Assembly (NCBI RefSeq): GCF_004339015.1
Contig: NZ_SMFQ01000004.1
Coordinates: 867,901 to 931,900 of the forward strand
DNA: 64,000 nt
Direction: 5' to 3'
Origin: Cocleimonas flava
Lineage (GTDB): Bacteria > Pseudomonadota > Gammaproteobacteria > Thiotrichales > Thiotrichaceae
Under the pieces are notes generated by a model that ran no database searches, was not told the DNA's origin, and saw nothing but the letters and a program-made list of their open reading frames with translations. The translations under genes and the position numbers were made by a program. Position 1 is the first letter of the stretch. The number at the start of each line of letters is the position of its first letter. This document shows, piece by piece, positions 52,098 through 61,878 of the stretch.

Positions 52098-53177
52098 ATG
52101 AAACGTTCCGCCCGCATTACCGTTCACCCAGAAGCTTTACAGCATAATTTAAAACGTGCCAAAGAATGCGCACCAGACTCTAAAGTTTTCTCTGTCATAA
52201 AAGCCAATGCCTATGGCCACAACTCAGTAGCAACAGCAGGCATTCTCTACCCGGATACGGATGCTTTTGCGGTTTCCTGTGTTCCTGAAGCAGTAGTTCT
52301 ACGCGAAGGTGGCATAGATTTACCTATCAAAATTCTTCAAGGCTACCAAAACAATGATGACCTGAATATCGCGGCAGATTTAAACTTACGATTGATGGTG
52401 CACGAAGAACGTCAATTAACACTACTCGATCAATATTCAAAAAAGCATAAATTCGACATTACCTTGAAAGTCGATTCTGGCATGCATCGACTAGGCTTTC
52501 AGCCCGAGCGCATCCATGAACTTTTCACTAAGTTAAAAAATCACCCTCAAGTAAATCCTGACAACCTAATGCTAGCGACTCACTTTTCAAGCGCTGATGA
52601 ACCGGATAAATCTACGACACAGGATCAGATAAGTACTTTTAACAAAGCTTGTGAAGGAATAAATGCACCTAAGAGTCTCAGTAATTCTGCGAGCGTTCTA
52701 GTCTGGAAAGACGCACATGCAGACTGGGTTCGTCCTGGCATCATGCTGTACGGCAGCTCTCCTTTTACTGACAAAGACAGAGACTCTTTTGATTTGCAGG
52801 CTGCGATGACGTTTGAAGCACCTGTCATCTCTGTACATGACTTGAAAAAAGGTGACTGTATTGGTTACTCTGCCACATGGCAATGCCCTAAAGATATGCA
52901 AGTTGCAGTGATTGCCTGCGGTTATGCCGATGGATACCCGAGGCATGCAGCAAGTGGCACTCCTGTTTGGATCAACGGAAAAACGACAGAATTACTCGGT
53001 CGTGTGGCTATGGATATGATTGTCGTGAATGCAGACGATCATAAGGAAAACCCAATCAAGGTTGGTGACTGGGCTGAACTCTGGGGAAAAAATCTCAGTG
53101 TCGACACTGTCGCAGAAAAGGCCGAAACCATCCCTTATGAAATCCTATGCAATGCAGGAAATTTAAGAGGAGCATAG
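52098..53177 (+). CDS. alr: Alanine racemase
   Basis: A 359-residue PLP enzyme that makes D-alanine for the cell wall. The PLP lysine is Lys35 in VIKANAYGH, and the second catalytic Tyr lies in IGYSATW near residue 255. GYADGYPRHA and GRVAMDMIVV are also typical. It follows dnaB by 43 bp. Confidence 0.97.
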   Translation: MKRSARITVHPEALQHNLKRAKECAPDSKVFSVIKANAYGHNSVATAGILYPDTDAFAVSCVPEAVVLREGGIDLPIKILQGYQNNDDLNIAADLNLRLMVHEERQLTLLDQYSKKHKFDITLKVDSGMHRLGFQPERIHELFTKLKNHPQVNPDNLMLATHFSSADEPDKSTTQDQISTFNKACEGINAPKSLSNSASVLVWKDAHADWVRPGIMLYGSSPFTDKDRDSFDLQAAMTFEAPVISVHDLKKGDCIGYSATWQCPKDMQVAVIACGYADGYPRHAASGTPVWINGKTTELLGRVAMDMIVVNADDHKENPIKVGDWAELWGKNLSVDTVAEKAETIPYEILCNAGNLRGA

Positions 53178-53351
53178 GAAACACATACGAGAGCCTTAGT
53201 AGAATCACAGTAAAAACAAAGTTGAAACAACGCTGAAACATAAAGAAAACCTGATATAGGTCATGGTCCATTACTTCTGTTGGAACTTATAGTGAAGTTA
53301 GGAATCCAATATTCTGAAGACTTTAACTAAGAATACTTATAAGGGGTAAAC

Positions 53352-53840
53352 ATGAATAATAAATTATCTATAAAACCTGCCACAGCGATGCTGGCTGTTG
53401 TATTTTCATCGGTATTGGTTGTCAGTGGTTGCAGCAATACCAGCAAAGAACAACAAGGTGCTATTGCTGGTTCTGTTCTTGGTGGCGTTGTTGGTCATCA
53501 GTTTGGTAAAGGCAATGGTAAAACTGCCATGACAGTGATCGGTGCGGTTGTTGGTGGCATGATCGGTGGTAACGTAGGTCGTGGATTAGATCAGGAAGAT
53601 CAACGCAGAATCAATCAATCATTGGAAACAGCACCCAATAATCAAAAAGTTGCCTGGGACAATCCAAATACCAAAACCAATTACGAATTTACACCCATCA
53701 ATAAATACGAAGGTAATGTAAATGGGCAACCCACCCAGTGTCGTGATTACGTAATGGATGCCTGGATTGACGGTCGTATGCAGCAAGTACATGGCAGAGC
53801 CTGTAAAAATGCAAATGGACAATGGATCAACGCAACCTAA
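53352..53840 (+). CDS. Glycine-zipper outer-membrane lipoprotein
   Basis: A 162-residue lipoprotein: signal peptide with lipobox VVSGC (Cys near residue 27), a glycine-zipper membrane part (GAIAGSVLGGVVGHQFGKGN and GAVVGGMIGGNVGRGL), and a C-terminal domain with QCRDYVMDAWIDGRMQQVHGRACKNANGQW, as in the rickettsial 17-kDa surface antigen family. It follows alr by 174 bp and has a clear terminator. Confidence 0.85.
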   Translation: MNNKLSIKPATAMLAVVFSSVLVVSGCSNTSKEQQGAIAGSVLGGVVGHQFGKGNGKTAMTVIGAVVGGMIGGNVGRGLDQEDQRRINQSLETAPNNQKVAWDNPNTKTNYEFTPINKYEGNVNGQPTQCRDYVMDAWIDGRMQQVHGRACKNANGQWINAT

Positions 53841-53861
53841 ATTGACCTTTAAGTAGAAACC

Positions 53862-53889
53862 AAAAAGGAGCTTTCATAGCTCCTTTTTT
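53862..53889 (+). terminator. Terminator of the glycine-zipper lipoprotein
   Basis: AAAAAGGAGCT and AGCTCCTTTTTT pair across a five-base loop, giving a symmetric A- and T-flanked hairpin. Confidence 0.85.
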
Positions 53890-53918
53890 ACGTCTGGCAT
53901 TTACTGAAAGAAAACGAA

Positions 53919-54674
53919 CTAAAGCTTACGTATATAATCAGTACCGCCCAATTGCTTCATTTGTTTTAAGATCCACTTCTGACGTTTAAGCAATGATGGA
54001 CTAGGGTCATTCACATTAGAAATAGCGGGTTTAGGTAATACTGCAGCAAGCATTGCAGATTCTTCTACCGATAAATTTTGCACTTTTTTATCAAACAATA
54101 TTCGGCTTGCTTCTTTTACGCCAAATATAGCATCACCAAATTGCGCAATGTTTAAGTACACTTCTAGAATTCGTTTTTTGGGCCATGCAATTTCCAGTGA
54201 CAAACTCAAACCCGCCTCAATCAATTTTCTCAGATAACTTCGTTGATTCCATAAAAATAGATTCTTTGCCGTTTGCTGAGTTATCGTACTAGCACCACGC
54301 GGTTGAGACTTCCCTCTACTGTTTTGCGCCAGCGCTTTTTTCAATTCAATGGTATCTATCCCCCAGTGATTGGGAAATCGCTGATCTTCCGCTGCAACAA
54401 CTGCCAAGGCAAGATGCGGAGGGATGCTATCCCAATCTACCCACTGGTATTCGGCTGCTTCATAAATCTCAGGAGAATGAGATGCGAGAGAGTTTTGTTT
54501 ATAGATGAACGATGATGTGGGTAAAGGCACCCAGCGAAATACTAATAGCACAGCAAATAATAATAGTACCGAAAGCAATGTGACTTGCGCAAAGAGTCTC
54601 AAGACACGTGAGAAAATACCCCGTTTCTTATGCTTCTTTTCACTTTCAGATTGGTAGCTATGATACTCTTTCAA
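53919..54674 (-). CDS. mtgA: Monofunctional biosynthetic peptidoglycan transglycosylase
   Basis: A 251-residue membrane-anchored glycosyltransferase (GT51). One membrane segment near residue 30 is followed by AVVAAEDQRFPNHWGIDTIELKKAL with the catalytic Glu, RGASTITQQTAKNLFLW and EVYLNIAQFGDAIFGVKEAS. It polymerises lipid II glycan chains at the periplasmic face. Confidence 0.93.
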   Translation of the reverse strand: MKEYHSYQSESEKKHKKRGIFSRVLRLFAQVTLLSVLLLFAVLLVFRWVPLPTSSFIYKQNSLASHSPEIYEAAEYQWVDWDSIPPHLALAVVAAEDQRFPNHWGIDTIELKKALAQNSRGKSQPRGASTITQQTAKNLFLWNQRSYLRKLIEAGLSLSLEIAWPKKRILEVYLNIAQFGDAIFGVKEASRILFDKKVQNLSVEESAMLAAVLPKPAISNVNDPSPSLLKRQKWILKQMKQLGGTDYIRKL

Positions 54675-54738
54675 TTTCGAAAATAGTCCTTATATTTCAT
54701 ACTGTAACCAGATTGATAATAACTTCTAAAATAAATTA

Positions 54739-55899
54739 ATGCAGATAAACATTCACTCAGCAATATCGCAGATACCTCGCGAAGCATGGAATACATTGGT
54801 TATGGATAATAACCCATTTGTACGACATGAATTTTTATCGGCATTAGAAACTCATGGATGTGCGAGCGAAGAGTTCGGTTGGCACCCTTGCCATATAGCC
54901 ATCTATGAAGATGAAAAACTACTCGCCGCAATGCCTCTTTATGCAAAGACCAATACCTATGGCGAGTTTGTCTTCGATCATGCATGGGCAGATGCATATC
55001 ATCGAAACAACATCCCCTATTTCCCCAAATTAGTTTCTTCAATTCCCTATACACCGGCTAGTGGTCAACGCCTGCTATGCCAGGCAGATAGAAAAGACGA
55101 GCTTTACCCTATCTTGATAGAGACGATCAAACAATTTTCCGGAGAACAAAACTATAGTAGCTTTCACTGCCTTTTTGCAAATAGTGATGAACAGGACTGG
55201 CTGGAAAATTACGGACTTCTTGCCCGTCATGATTGCCAGTTTCATTGGCATAACCAAAACTATTCTCATTTTGATGATTTTCTGGCAAAGCTAACACCCA
55301 AGAAACGTAAAAATATTCGACAAGAACGTCGCAGAGTTGAGCAACAAGCGGTTAATTTGCGCGTATTGAACGGCCATACAGCAACAGATGAAGACTGGGA
55401 AAATTTCTCAAGATTCTATGAGCAAACGTTTGCTGAAAAGTATGGAACAGCGACACTGAATGAAGGATTTTTCAAAGAATTCGCACAGTCCTTACCCGAT
55501 CAAGTGATTCTGGTATTAGCCGATGATGTTTCACAACCTACAGAAGATAATCAAACGGACAAAGCTCGATGCATCGCAGGCTCACTGATGTACGCGAGTG
55601 ATACGATACTTTATGGCAGACATTGGGGCTGTATAGAACAAATAGACAAACTCCACTTTGAAGCCTGCTACTATCAAGGTATCGAATATTGTATTGAACA
55701 TAAATTAGAAAAATTCGAACCTGGCGCTCAAGGCGAACATAAAATCGCGCGAGGCTTTATTCCAACGTTGACTCGATCTAGCCATTGGCTGAATAATTCA
55801 CCGTTTCAGGAGTCCATTGAAAACTTTGTGAAACATGAACAAGCTGGCGTTAAAGCTTATATGAACTCACTCAAGTCTCCCTACCAAGAAGAAAAGTAA
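54739..55899 (+). CDS. GNAT-like protein (DUF482 / FemAB-type)
   Basis: A 386-residue protein of the DUF482 family with an acyltransferase-like fold. Features are FLSALETHGCASEEFGWHPCHIAIYEDEKLLAAMPLY near residue 32, FDHAWADAYHRNNIPYFPKLVSSIPYTPASGQRLL, LTPKKRKNIRQERRRV near 195 and YGRHWGCIEQIDKLHFEACYYQGIEYCIE. Function not established. A DUF938 gene follows after 12 bp. Confidence 0.85.
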   Translation: MQINIHSAISQIPREAWNTLVMDNNPFVRHEFLSALETHGCASEEFGWHPCHIAIYEDEKLLAAMPLYAKTNTYGEFVFDHAWADAYHRNNIPYFPKLVSSIPYTPASGQRLLCQADRKDELYPILIETIKQFSGEQNYSSFHCLFANSDEQDWLENYGLLARHDCQFHWHNQNYSHFDDFLAKLTPKKRKNIRQERRRVEQQAVNLRVLNGHTATDEDWENFSRFYEQTFAEKYGTATLNEGFFKEFAQSLPDQVILVLADDVSQPTEDNQTDKARCIAGSLMYASDTILYGRHWGCIEQIDKLHFEACYYQGIEYCIEHKLEKFEPGAQGEHKIARGFIPTLTRSSHWLNNSPFQESIENFVKHEQAGVKAYMNSLKSPYQEEK

Positions 55900-55911
55900 T
55901 CGACAACGCTT

Positions 55912-56511
55912 ATGCATATACAGAAGCCATTTTCAGAATCTTGCGTTCAAAACCAGCAAGTCATACTCGACGTTTTAAAGCCGCTATTAAAAGATAAAAA
56001 ACACTTACTTGAAATAGGAAGTGGCACAGGACAGCACGCAGTTTTCTTAGCCGGACAGATGCCACACCTTATCTGGCAAACCAGCGATCAAAGTATCTAC
56101 CACGGTGGTATTAAAGCGTGGCTGGATGAAGCAGGCTTAGATAATACTCGAGACCCTTTGTCCATCAATGTCAGTGCAGATGAATGGCCCGAAGAAAACT
56201 ATGATGTTATTTTCTCAGCCAATGCAGTACATATTATGTCTTGGGAAAATGTGGTTGATTACTTCAATCATGCTTGCCCCTTATTAGAGTCAAATGGCTA
56301 CTTTATTTTGTATGGACCCTTTAACTACGAAGAGAAATACACCAGCGAAAGCAACGCCAACTTTGATCAATGGTTAAAGAATAATGACCCCAAGAGTTGT
56401 ATCAAAGACTTCGAAAAGCTTAATAAGCTTGCCGAGGAAAATAATATGTCGATTGTCGATGATATTGCCATGCCAGCGAATAATCGCATTCTTGTATGGC
56501 AGAAAAATTAA
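55912..56511 (+). CDS. DUF938 SAM-dependent methyltransferase-like protein
   Basis: A 199-residue protein with a class I methyltransferase fold. It has SESCVQNQQVILDVLKPLL at the start, the SAM motif LLEIGSGTGQHAVFLAGQMPH near residue 37, then NAVHIMSWENVVDYF and LYGPFNYEEKYTSESNANFDQWLK as DUF938 markers. Substrate unknown. It is likely co-transcribed with the flanking genes. Confidence 0.88.
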   Translation: MHIQKPFSESCVQNQQVILDVLKPLLKDKKHLLEIGSGTGQHAVFLAGQMPHLIWQTSDQSIYHGGIKAWLDEAGLDNTRDPLSINVSADEWPEENYDVIFSANAVHIMSWENVVDYFNHACPLLESNGYFILYGPFNYEEKYTSESNANFDQWLKNNDPKSCIKDFEKLNKLAEENNMSIVDDIAMPANNRILVWQKN

Positions 56512-56529
56512 TAATCAAATGATTAATCA

Positions 56530-57441
56530 ATGATAGGTCACCCCCCCACTTTCAGCACAAAATTAGTTAGGGACCTTGCGTGGGTGATTGCCAGCCCACC
56601 GATACAATCAGGTCATATTGAAAACACCTATTGGTGGGATCATGATAAATGCCAAAACGAATTTCAGGATTGTCTGCCGACTTTACTCGAATTAGATAAA
56701 GACCCGTCACCTTTAGAGCAACATCTATCTCAGGCAAAAAGTAAAAGACTGGGACATAGATTTGAAACTCTAGTTTCCTATTGGCTAAGCATTAGTCCTA
56801 ATTACGAACTCATTCAACAAAATATCCAGATTATTGAGGATGGCATCACTTATGGTGAGATTGACTTTATTATCAAAGAAATTTCGACAGGCAAGGTTAT
56901 TCATCTGGAAGTCTGTGTGAAATTTTATTTAGGAACCGAACCCTATAAAAACCCATATCGCTGGTTTGGCACCAATACAAAAGATCAACTGGGAAAAAAA
57001 TTAGACCATTTATTAACTCACCAATCGCAGTTGAGTAATAACCACGAAGGGTATTTTTCTCATAAAATTGACGTATTAAAAAACCAGCAAATAGACGAAC
57101 GCCATTGCTTCATAAAGGGAAGATTGTTCTATCCTGAAGGCTCAAAAATTTCCCCTGAAGATACCACTGACAATCATCTTCGAGGTTCATGGATATATTC
57201 GAATACTATTCAAAACACAGATAAGAAATATCTAGCGATTAATAAAACACTTTGGCTGTCTGAGCTTAATTACAAAGACATCATAGATTTACAGAAAAAC
57301 CCAGTTGAGGTTTTTAAAGATAGAGCGCAATGCTATGTTGAAATTGGTCTAGATGATCATGACAACCTTAAAGAACAAAGACGTGTATTTTTACTTCCTG
57401 AAGCCTTTACGTTTCCTTCGGACAATAAAAACCCCCTATAA
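56530..57441 (+). CDS. DUF1853 family protein
   Basis: A 303-residue protein of the DUF1853 family. VRDLAWVIASPPI near residue 12 and LGHRFETLVSYWLS, YGEIDFIIKE and HLEVCVKFYLG are typical, and the DFIIKE/EVCVKFY pattern resembles the PD-(D/E)xK nuclease core. No biochemical function is known to me. The ATG and first ten codons (MIGHPPTFST) overlap element copy 21, and the last codons plus stop overlap copy 22 in the other orientation, so the gene is bracketed by inverted copies. Confidence 0.8.
   Translation: MIGHPPTFSTKLVRDLAWVIASPPIQSGHIENTYWWDHDKCQNEFQDCLPTLLELDKDPSPLEQHLSQAKSKRLGHRFETLVSYWLSISPNYELIQQNIQIIEDGITYGEIDFIIKEISTGKVIHLEVCVKFYLGTEPYKNPYRWFGTNTKDQLGKKLDHLLTHQSQLSNNHEGYFSHKIDVLKNQQIDERHCFIKGRLFYPEGSKISPEDTTDNHLRGSWIYSNTIQNTDKKYLAINKTLWLSELNYKDIIDLQKNPVEVFKDRAQCYVEIGLDDHDNLKEQRRVFLLPEAFTFPSDNKNPL
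56537..56556 (+). repeat. C-rich/T-tract dispersed element, copy 21 (inside DUF1853 start)
   Basis: GTCACCCCCCCACTTTCAGC, seven-C variant without the T-tract, read as HPPTFS at the gene's N-terminus. Confidence 0.75.
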
Positions 57442-57453
57442 GTAGGGGGTGCC
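57427..57453 (-). repeat. C-rich/T-tract dispersed element, copy 22, palindromic form
   Basis: On the minus strand: GGCACCCCCTACTTATAGG, then GGG and five T, with one C fewer than usual. It overlaps the DUF1853 stop codon. Confidence 0.8.
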
Positions 57454-57458
57454 TTTTT
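57427..57458. terminator. Bidirectional terminator between DUF1853 and merR genes
   Basis: CCCCCTA and TAGGGGG form a perfect seven-base stem with loop TAAG, flanked by A on the left and five T on the right, at a convergent junction. It coincides with element copy 22. Confidence 0.75.
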
Positions 57459-57518
57459 CTAATTTCATCTGAGTTTTAGTGCAATTACAGAAACTTACCC
57501 AGACTAATTAATAACTTT

Positions 57519-57875
57519 CTAGGATTTGAGTACTCTCAAAATCTCTTCTAACTCTGTGATTAACTGACGAGAAAGCTGATTCGCTTTAGCACTATCATCG
57601 TCGGCTTCTACACCTGATAATTTTTGACGCGCACCATTGATGGTATAACCCTGCTCGTGCAATAGGCTTCGAATCTGACGAATCAAAAGCACGTCATCAC
57701 GTTGATAATAACGACGGTTACCACGACGCTTCATGGGCTTTAGATTAGGAAATTCTTGCTCCCAGTAGCGTAAGACATGAGCCTTTACACCACAAAGATT
57801 ACTGACTTCTCCTATAGTGAAATACCGTTTACTTGGTATTGCAGGTAGTTCTTTATTATTGGATGCTTCCAGCAT
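57519..57875 (-). CDS. MerR-family regulator (pheT-ihfA-linked)
   Basis: A 118-residue MerR-like protein: helix-turn-helix with [61 protein letters not shown], then a short C-terminus with no ligand-binding Cys. Small MerR proteins directly after ihfA are widespread in gammaproteobacteria with unknown targets. Its start overlaps the end of ihfA by 20 bases. Confidence 0.9.
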   Translation of the reverse strand: MLEASNNKELPAIPSKRYFTIGEVSNLCGVKAHVLRYWEQEFPNLKPMKRRGNRRYYQRDDVLLIRQIRSLLHEQGYTINGARQKLSGVEADDDSAKANQLSRQLITELEEILRVLKS

Positions 57876-58155
57876 ACTTTTCTACTCTTTGCTTTAGTTT
57901 TTGACCTGGACGGAAAGTGACAACACGACGAGCACTGACTGGAATAGCTTCCCCAGACTTTGGATTTCTACCCGGACGTTGTGCTTTATCGCGCAGCATG
58001 AAATTGCCAAACCCTGATAATTTTATATTTTGACCTTCTTCTAAAGCCGTTCTAATTTCTTCGAAAAACATTTCTACAAGTTCTTTTGCTTCTCGTTTAT
58101 TTAGCCCTAATTCATCAAACAGATGTTCAACCATGCCTGCTTTCGTCAATGTCAT
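57856..58155 (-). CDS. ihfA: Integration host factor subunit alpha
   Basis: A 99-residue DNA-bending protein. The ATG at 58155 has AGGAG upstream and gives [70 protein letters not shown] contains the DNA-binding beta arm with the key Arg-Pro-Gly-Arg-Asn-Pro. It follows pheT. Confidence 0.97.
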   Translation of the reverse strand: MTLTKAGMVEHLFDELGLNKREAKELVEMFFEEIRTALEEGQNIKLSGFGNFMLRDKAQRPGRNPKSGEAIPVSARRVVTFRPGQKLKQRVEKYAGSIQ

Positions 58156-58249
58156 AATTGCTGCTCTCCTTACAATAGATAACAATGGGTGTATTTAGAA
58201 ATATAATTACAAAGGAAAGGATATTACATGCCTCTTCCTTTCAAATTAT

Positions 58250-60637
58250 TTATCGTAACACTGCCCCTGTATGATTTTTAAGTGCGTCCATGATCTTCTC
58301 AACATGGGCACTGATTTCTTGTTCTTCTAGGGTGCGCGAAAAATCCTGAAAAATCAAGCCTAAAGCGAGACTTTTTTGTCCTGAATCTACATTCTCCCCA
58401 GAATAAACGTCAAATATAAAGCTATCGACCATCTGTTGAATATTCAAATTATTCAATACCTTAGCAATCGTTGAATACTGAACATCTTTATTCACTAATA
58501 ACGCAAGGTCTCTTCGCACTGATGGATAAGGTGAAAGCTTGGTGTATTCAGGTAATTCTTTTTGAGAGATATTATCCATATCCAGTTCAAAAACAAATAC
58601 TTGCTGATCTAAGCTTAATTTCTTTTCGACAGCTGGATGCAAGGCTCCGCAGACACCAACAACCTGATCATTAGAAATTATATTGGCAGATTGACCCGGG
58701 TGTAATGCCGTATGATCAGACTTCACAAATTCGAAAGTTTGACCTGTTGCTTCCTCAAGCAATGCTTCAACATCACCTTTTAGATCGAAGAAATCGACGC
58801 TTCTAGATTCTGCATTCCACTGCTCAGAATAAACATTACCGGTAATTGCGCCAGCCAGTTTCTTTCTCTGAGTCAACCCTTCAGAAGTCTTTAAAAAGCT
58901 TAAACCTGTTTCGAAGAAACGAACACGTGATTGTTGACGTTTTACGTTCTTATCAAGCGCTGGAATTAATCCTGACCACAAGGTACTGCGCATGATCGAT
59001 AACTCTTCAGAAATCGGATTTGATAATGCTATCTGCTCTTGATCAGGGCTTAATAATGATTCAACCTCTGGAGGTACGAAACTATAAGTAATCGCTTCCT
59101 GATAACCTCTGTTAACCAGAATATTACGTAAGGTATTCTCATCGACCAGCGTTTCTTCTTTTCTAGCGATACGAGGTTCCATAGGACGTAAACGCGCGGG
59201 AATATTATCGTAACCATAGATGCGAGCAACCTCTTCGACAAAGTCTTCAGGTGTAGCCAGATCGAAGCGGAAAACAGGTGGAGTAATATTCCAACCATTC
59301 TCAGCTGAATCAACCTTACAACCTAAACGCGTCAGAATATCTTCAACGCGTGCATCATCTATCTCTATACCTAGATGACGTTTGATACGTCTGCGCTCGA
59401 AATGTACAGCATCACGCTGCTGTAGATCATCTCTAGCACTGACATCATTAAATGGCCCTACTTCGCCACCACAAATCTCAGTTATTAGCTGTGTCGCGCG
59501 TTCAATCGCCTTAACTTGCAAGTCAGGTGACACGCCTCGCTCAAATCGATGAGATGAATCTGTATGTAATCCGTACTTACGAGATTTTCCCATGATTTTT
59601 TCAGGAACAAAGTAGGCACTTTCTAAATAGATGTTTTTTGTATCATCTGTAACAGAGCTTTCTTCTCCACCCATAATTCCAGCTAAGGCGAGTGCTTTTT
59701 CTTCATCCGCTATTACCATGGTATCAGCACTTAAAGTAATTTCTTTACCATCTAGCAAGGTTAGCTTTTCACCTTCAACTGCGGTTCTTACATCAATGCC
59801 ACCGCTAAGTTTATCAAAATCAAAACCATGCATCGGCTGCCCTAACTCAAGCATGACATAGTTTGTGATATCAACCACTGGGCCTAGGCTACGAATATCA
59901 GAACGCTGTAACTTTTCAACAATCCAATCAGGAGTCTTAACAGTAACGTCTAAGTTACTAATAATTCTACCCACATAGCGCTGGCATAATGTGTCTGCAG
60001 TGATTTTTACTGGGAAATCCTGCTCGTGATCTAATGCTGCGGTGTTAACAGTAACTTCGCTAACAGGCGCTTGCATGATGACACCTAACTCACGAGCGAC
60101 ACCTGCCACACATAATAAATCTGCACGATTTGGGGTCGCATCGAGATCTAGAACAACATCATCTAAATCAAAAATTTCTCTTAAGTTTTTACCCAGTTCG
60201 GCATCTGCAGGAATTGCCAGCAAACCTTCTCCAGCCTCACCCATGCCAAGTGTTTCTGAACCACAGAACATGCCTTGTGATAAAACACCGCGCAATTTTC
60301 CCTTTTTAATTTTAAGGGGCTTCACACCTGCTTCAGAACTAGGAAGCACTGCTCCAATCATCGCTACCGGAACTTTTTGCTCGAGCTCGACAGTGGCATT
60401 CGTCACAATCTGTAATAGCTCATCTTCACCAATATTAACCTGACAGACTCGTAAACGATCTGCATCAGGGTGTTGTTCAATGTTTTTAATTTGACCTACT
60501 CTTACATCTGTAAACGCAGAAGCAACTGGATCTATTCCATCCAGTTCGGTTCCCGACATAATGAGTTGGTGAGAAATTTCTTCTGTTGCTGCGTCAAGTT
60601 GAACCCATTCACGCAACCAATTTAAACTAACTTTCAT
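58250..60637 (-). CDS. pheT: Phenylalanyl-tRNA synthetase beta subunit
   Basis: A 795-residue beta subunit: MKVSLNWLREWVQ start, N-terminal tRNA-binding domain (residues ~39-147), B3/B4 editing region (YVGRIISNLDV), B5 domain, and C-terminal anticodon-binding FDX-ACB domain (LSPYPSVRRDLALLV onward). It overlaps nothing and sits 15 bases after pheS. Confidence 0.97.
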   Translation of the reverse strand: MKVSLNWLREWVQLDAATEEISHQLIMSGTELDGIDPVASAFTDVRVGQIKNIEQHPDADRLRVCQVNIGEDELLQIVTNATVELEQKVPVAMIGAVLPSSEAGVKPLKIKKGKLRGVLSQGMFCGSETLGMGEAGEGLLAIPADAELGKNLREIFDLDDVVLDLDATPNRADLLCVAGVARELGVIMQAPVSEVTVNTAALDHEQDFPVKITADTLCQRYVGRIISNLDVTVKTPDWIVEKLQRSDIRSLGPVVDITNYVMLELGQPMHGFDFDKLSGGIDVRTAVEGEKLTLLDGKEITLSADTMVIADEEKALALAGIMGGEESSVTDDTKNIYLESAYFVPEKIMGKSRKYGLHTDSSHRFERGVSPDLQVKAIERATQLITEICGGEVGPFNDVSARDDLQQRDAVHFERRRIKRHLGIEIDDARVEDILTRLGCKVDSAENGWNITPPVFRFDLATPEDFVEEVARIYGYDNIPARLRPMEPRIARKEETLVDENTLRNILVNRGYQEAITYSFVPPEVESLLSPDQEQIALSNPISEELSIMRSTLWSGLIPALDKNVKRQQSRVRFFETGLSFLKTSEGLTQRKKLAGAITGNVYSEQWNAESRSVDFFDLKGDVEALLEEATGQTFEFVKSDHTALHPGQSANIISNDQVVGVCGALHPAVEKKLSLDQQVFVFELDMDNISQKELPEYTKLSPYPSVRRDLALLVNKDVQYSTIAKVLNNLNIQQMVDSFIFDVYSGENVDSGQKSLALGLIFQDFSRTLEEQEISAHVEKIMDALKNHTGAVLR

Positions 60638-60652
60638 ATGCTTATATCAACC

Positions 60653-61690
<1,038 letters not shown>

Positions 61691-61751
61691 TTATTGAGTT
61701 TTATTCGAGTAACTTTTACTGATAAATAAAAAAGTTACAAAAATTTTGCAC

Positions 61752-61789
61752 AAAAAAAGCGAGGGAAGGCAGAAACCTTTCCTCGCTTT
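61752..61789 (-). terminator. Terminator or attenuator before pheST
   Basis: On the minus strand: AAAGCGAGGAAAGG pairs imperfectly with CCTTCCCTCGCTTT across a short loop and is followed by seven T. It lies between rplT and pheS, so it can end the rplT message or act as an attenuator of pheST, as in enterobacteria. Confidence 0.7.
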
Positions 61790-61878
61790 GATTTACATCT
61801 TTTATTCGCCCATCTATGACAAAAAGCAATCTGTTAAAAACATCAAGCCAGAAGCAACAGTGAGGCGGAACAGTAAAA

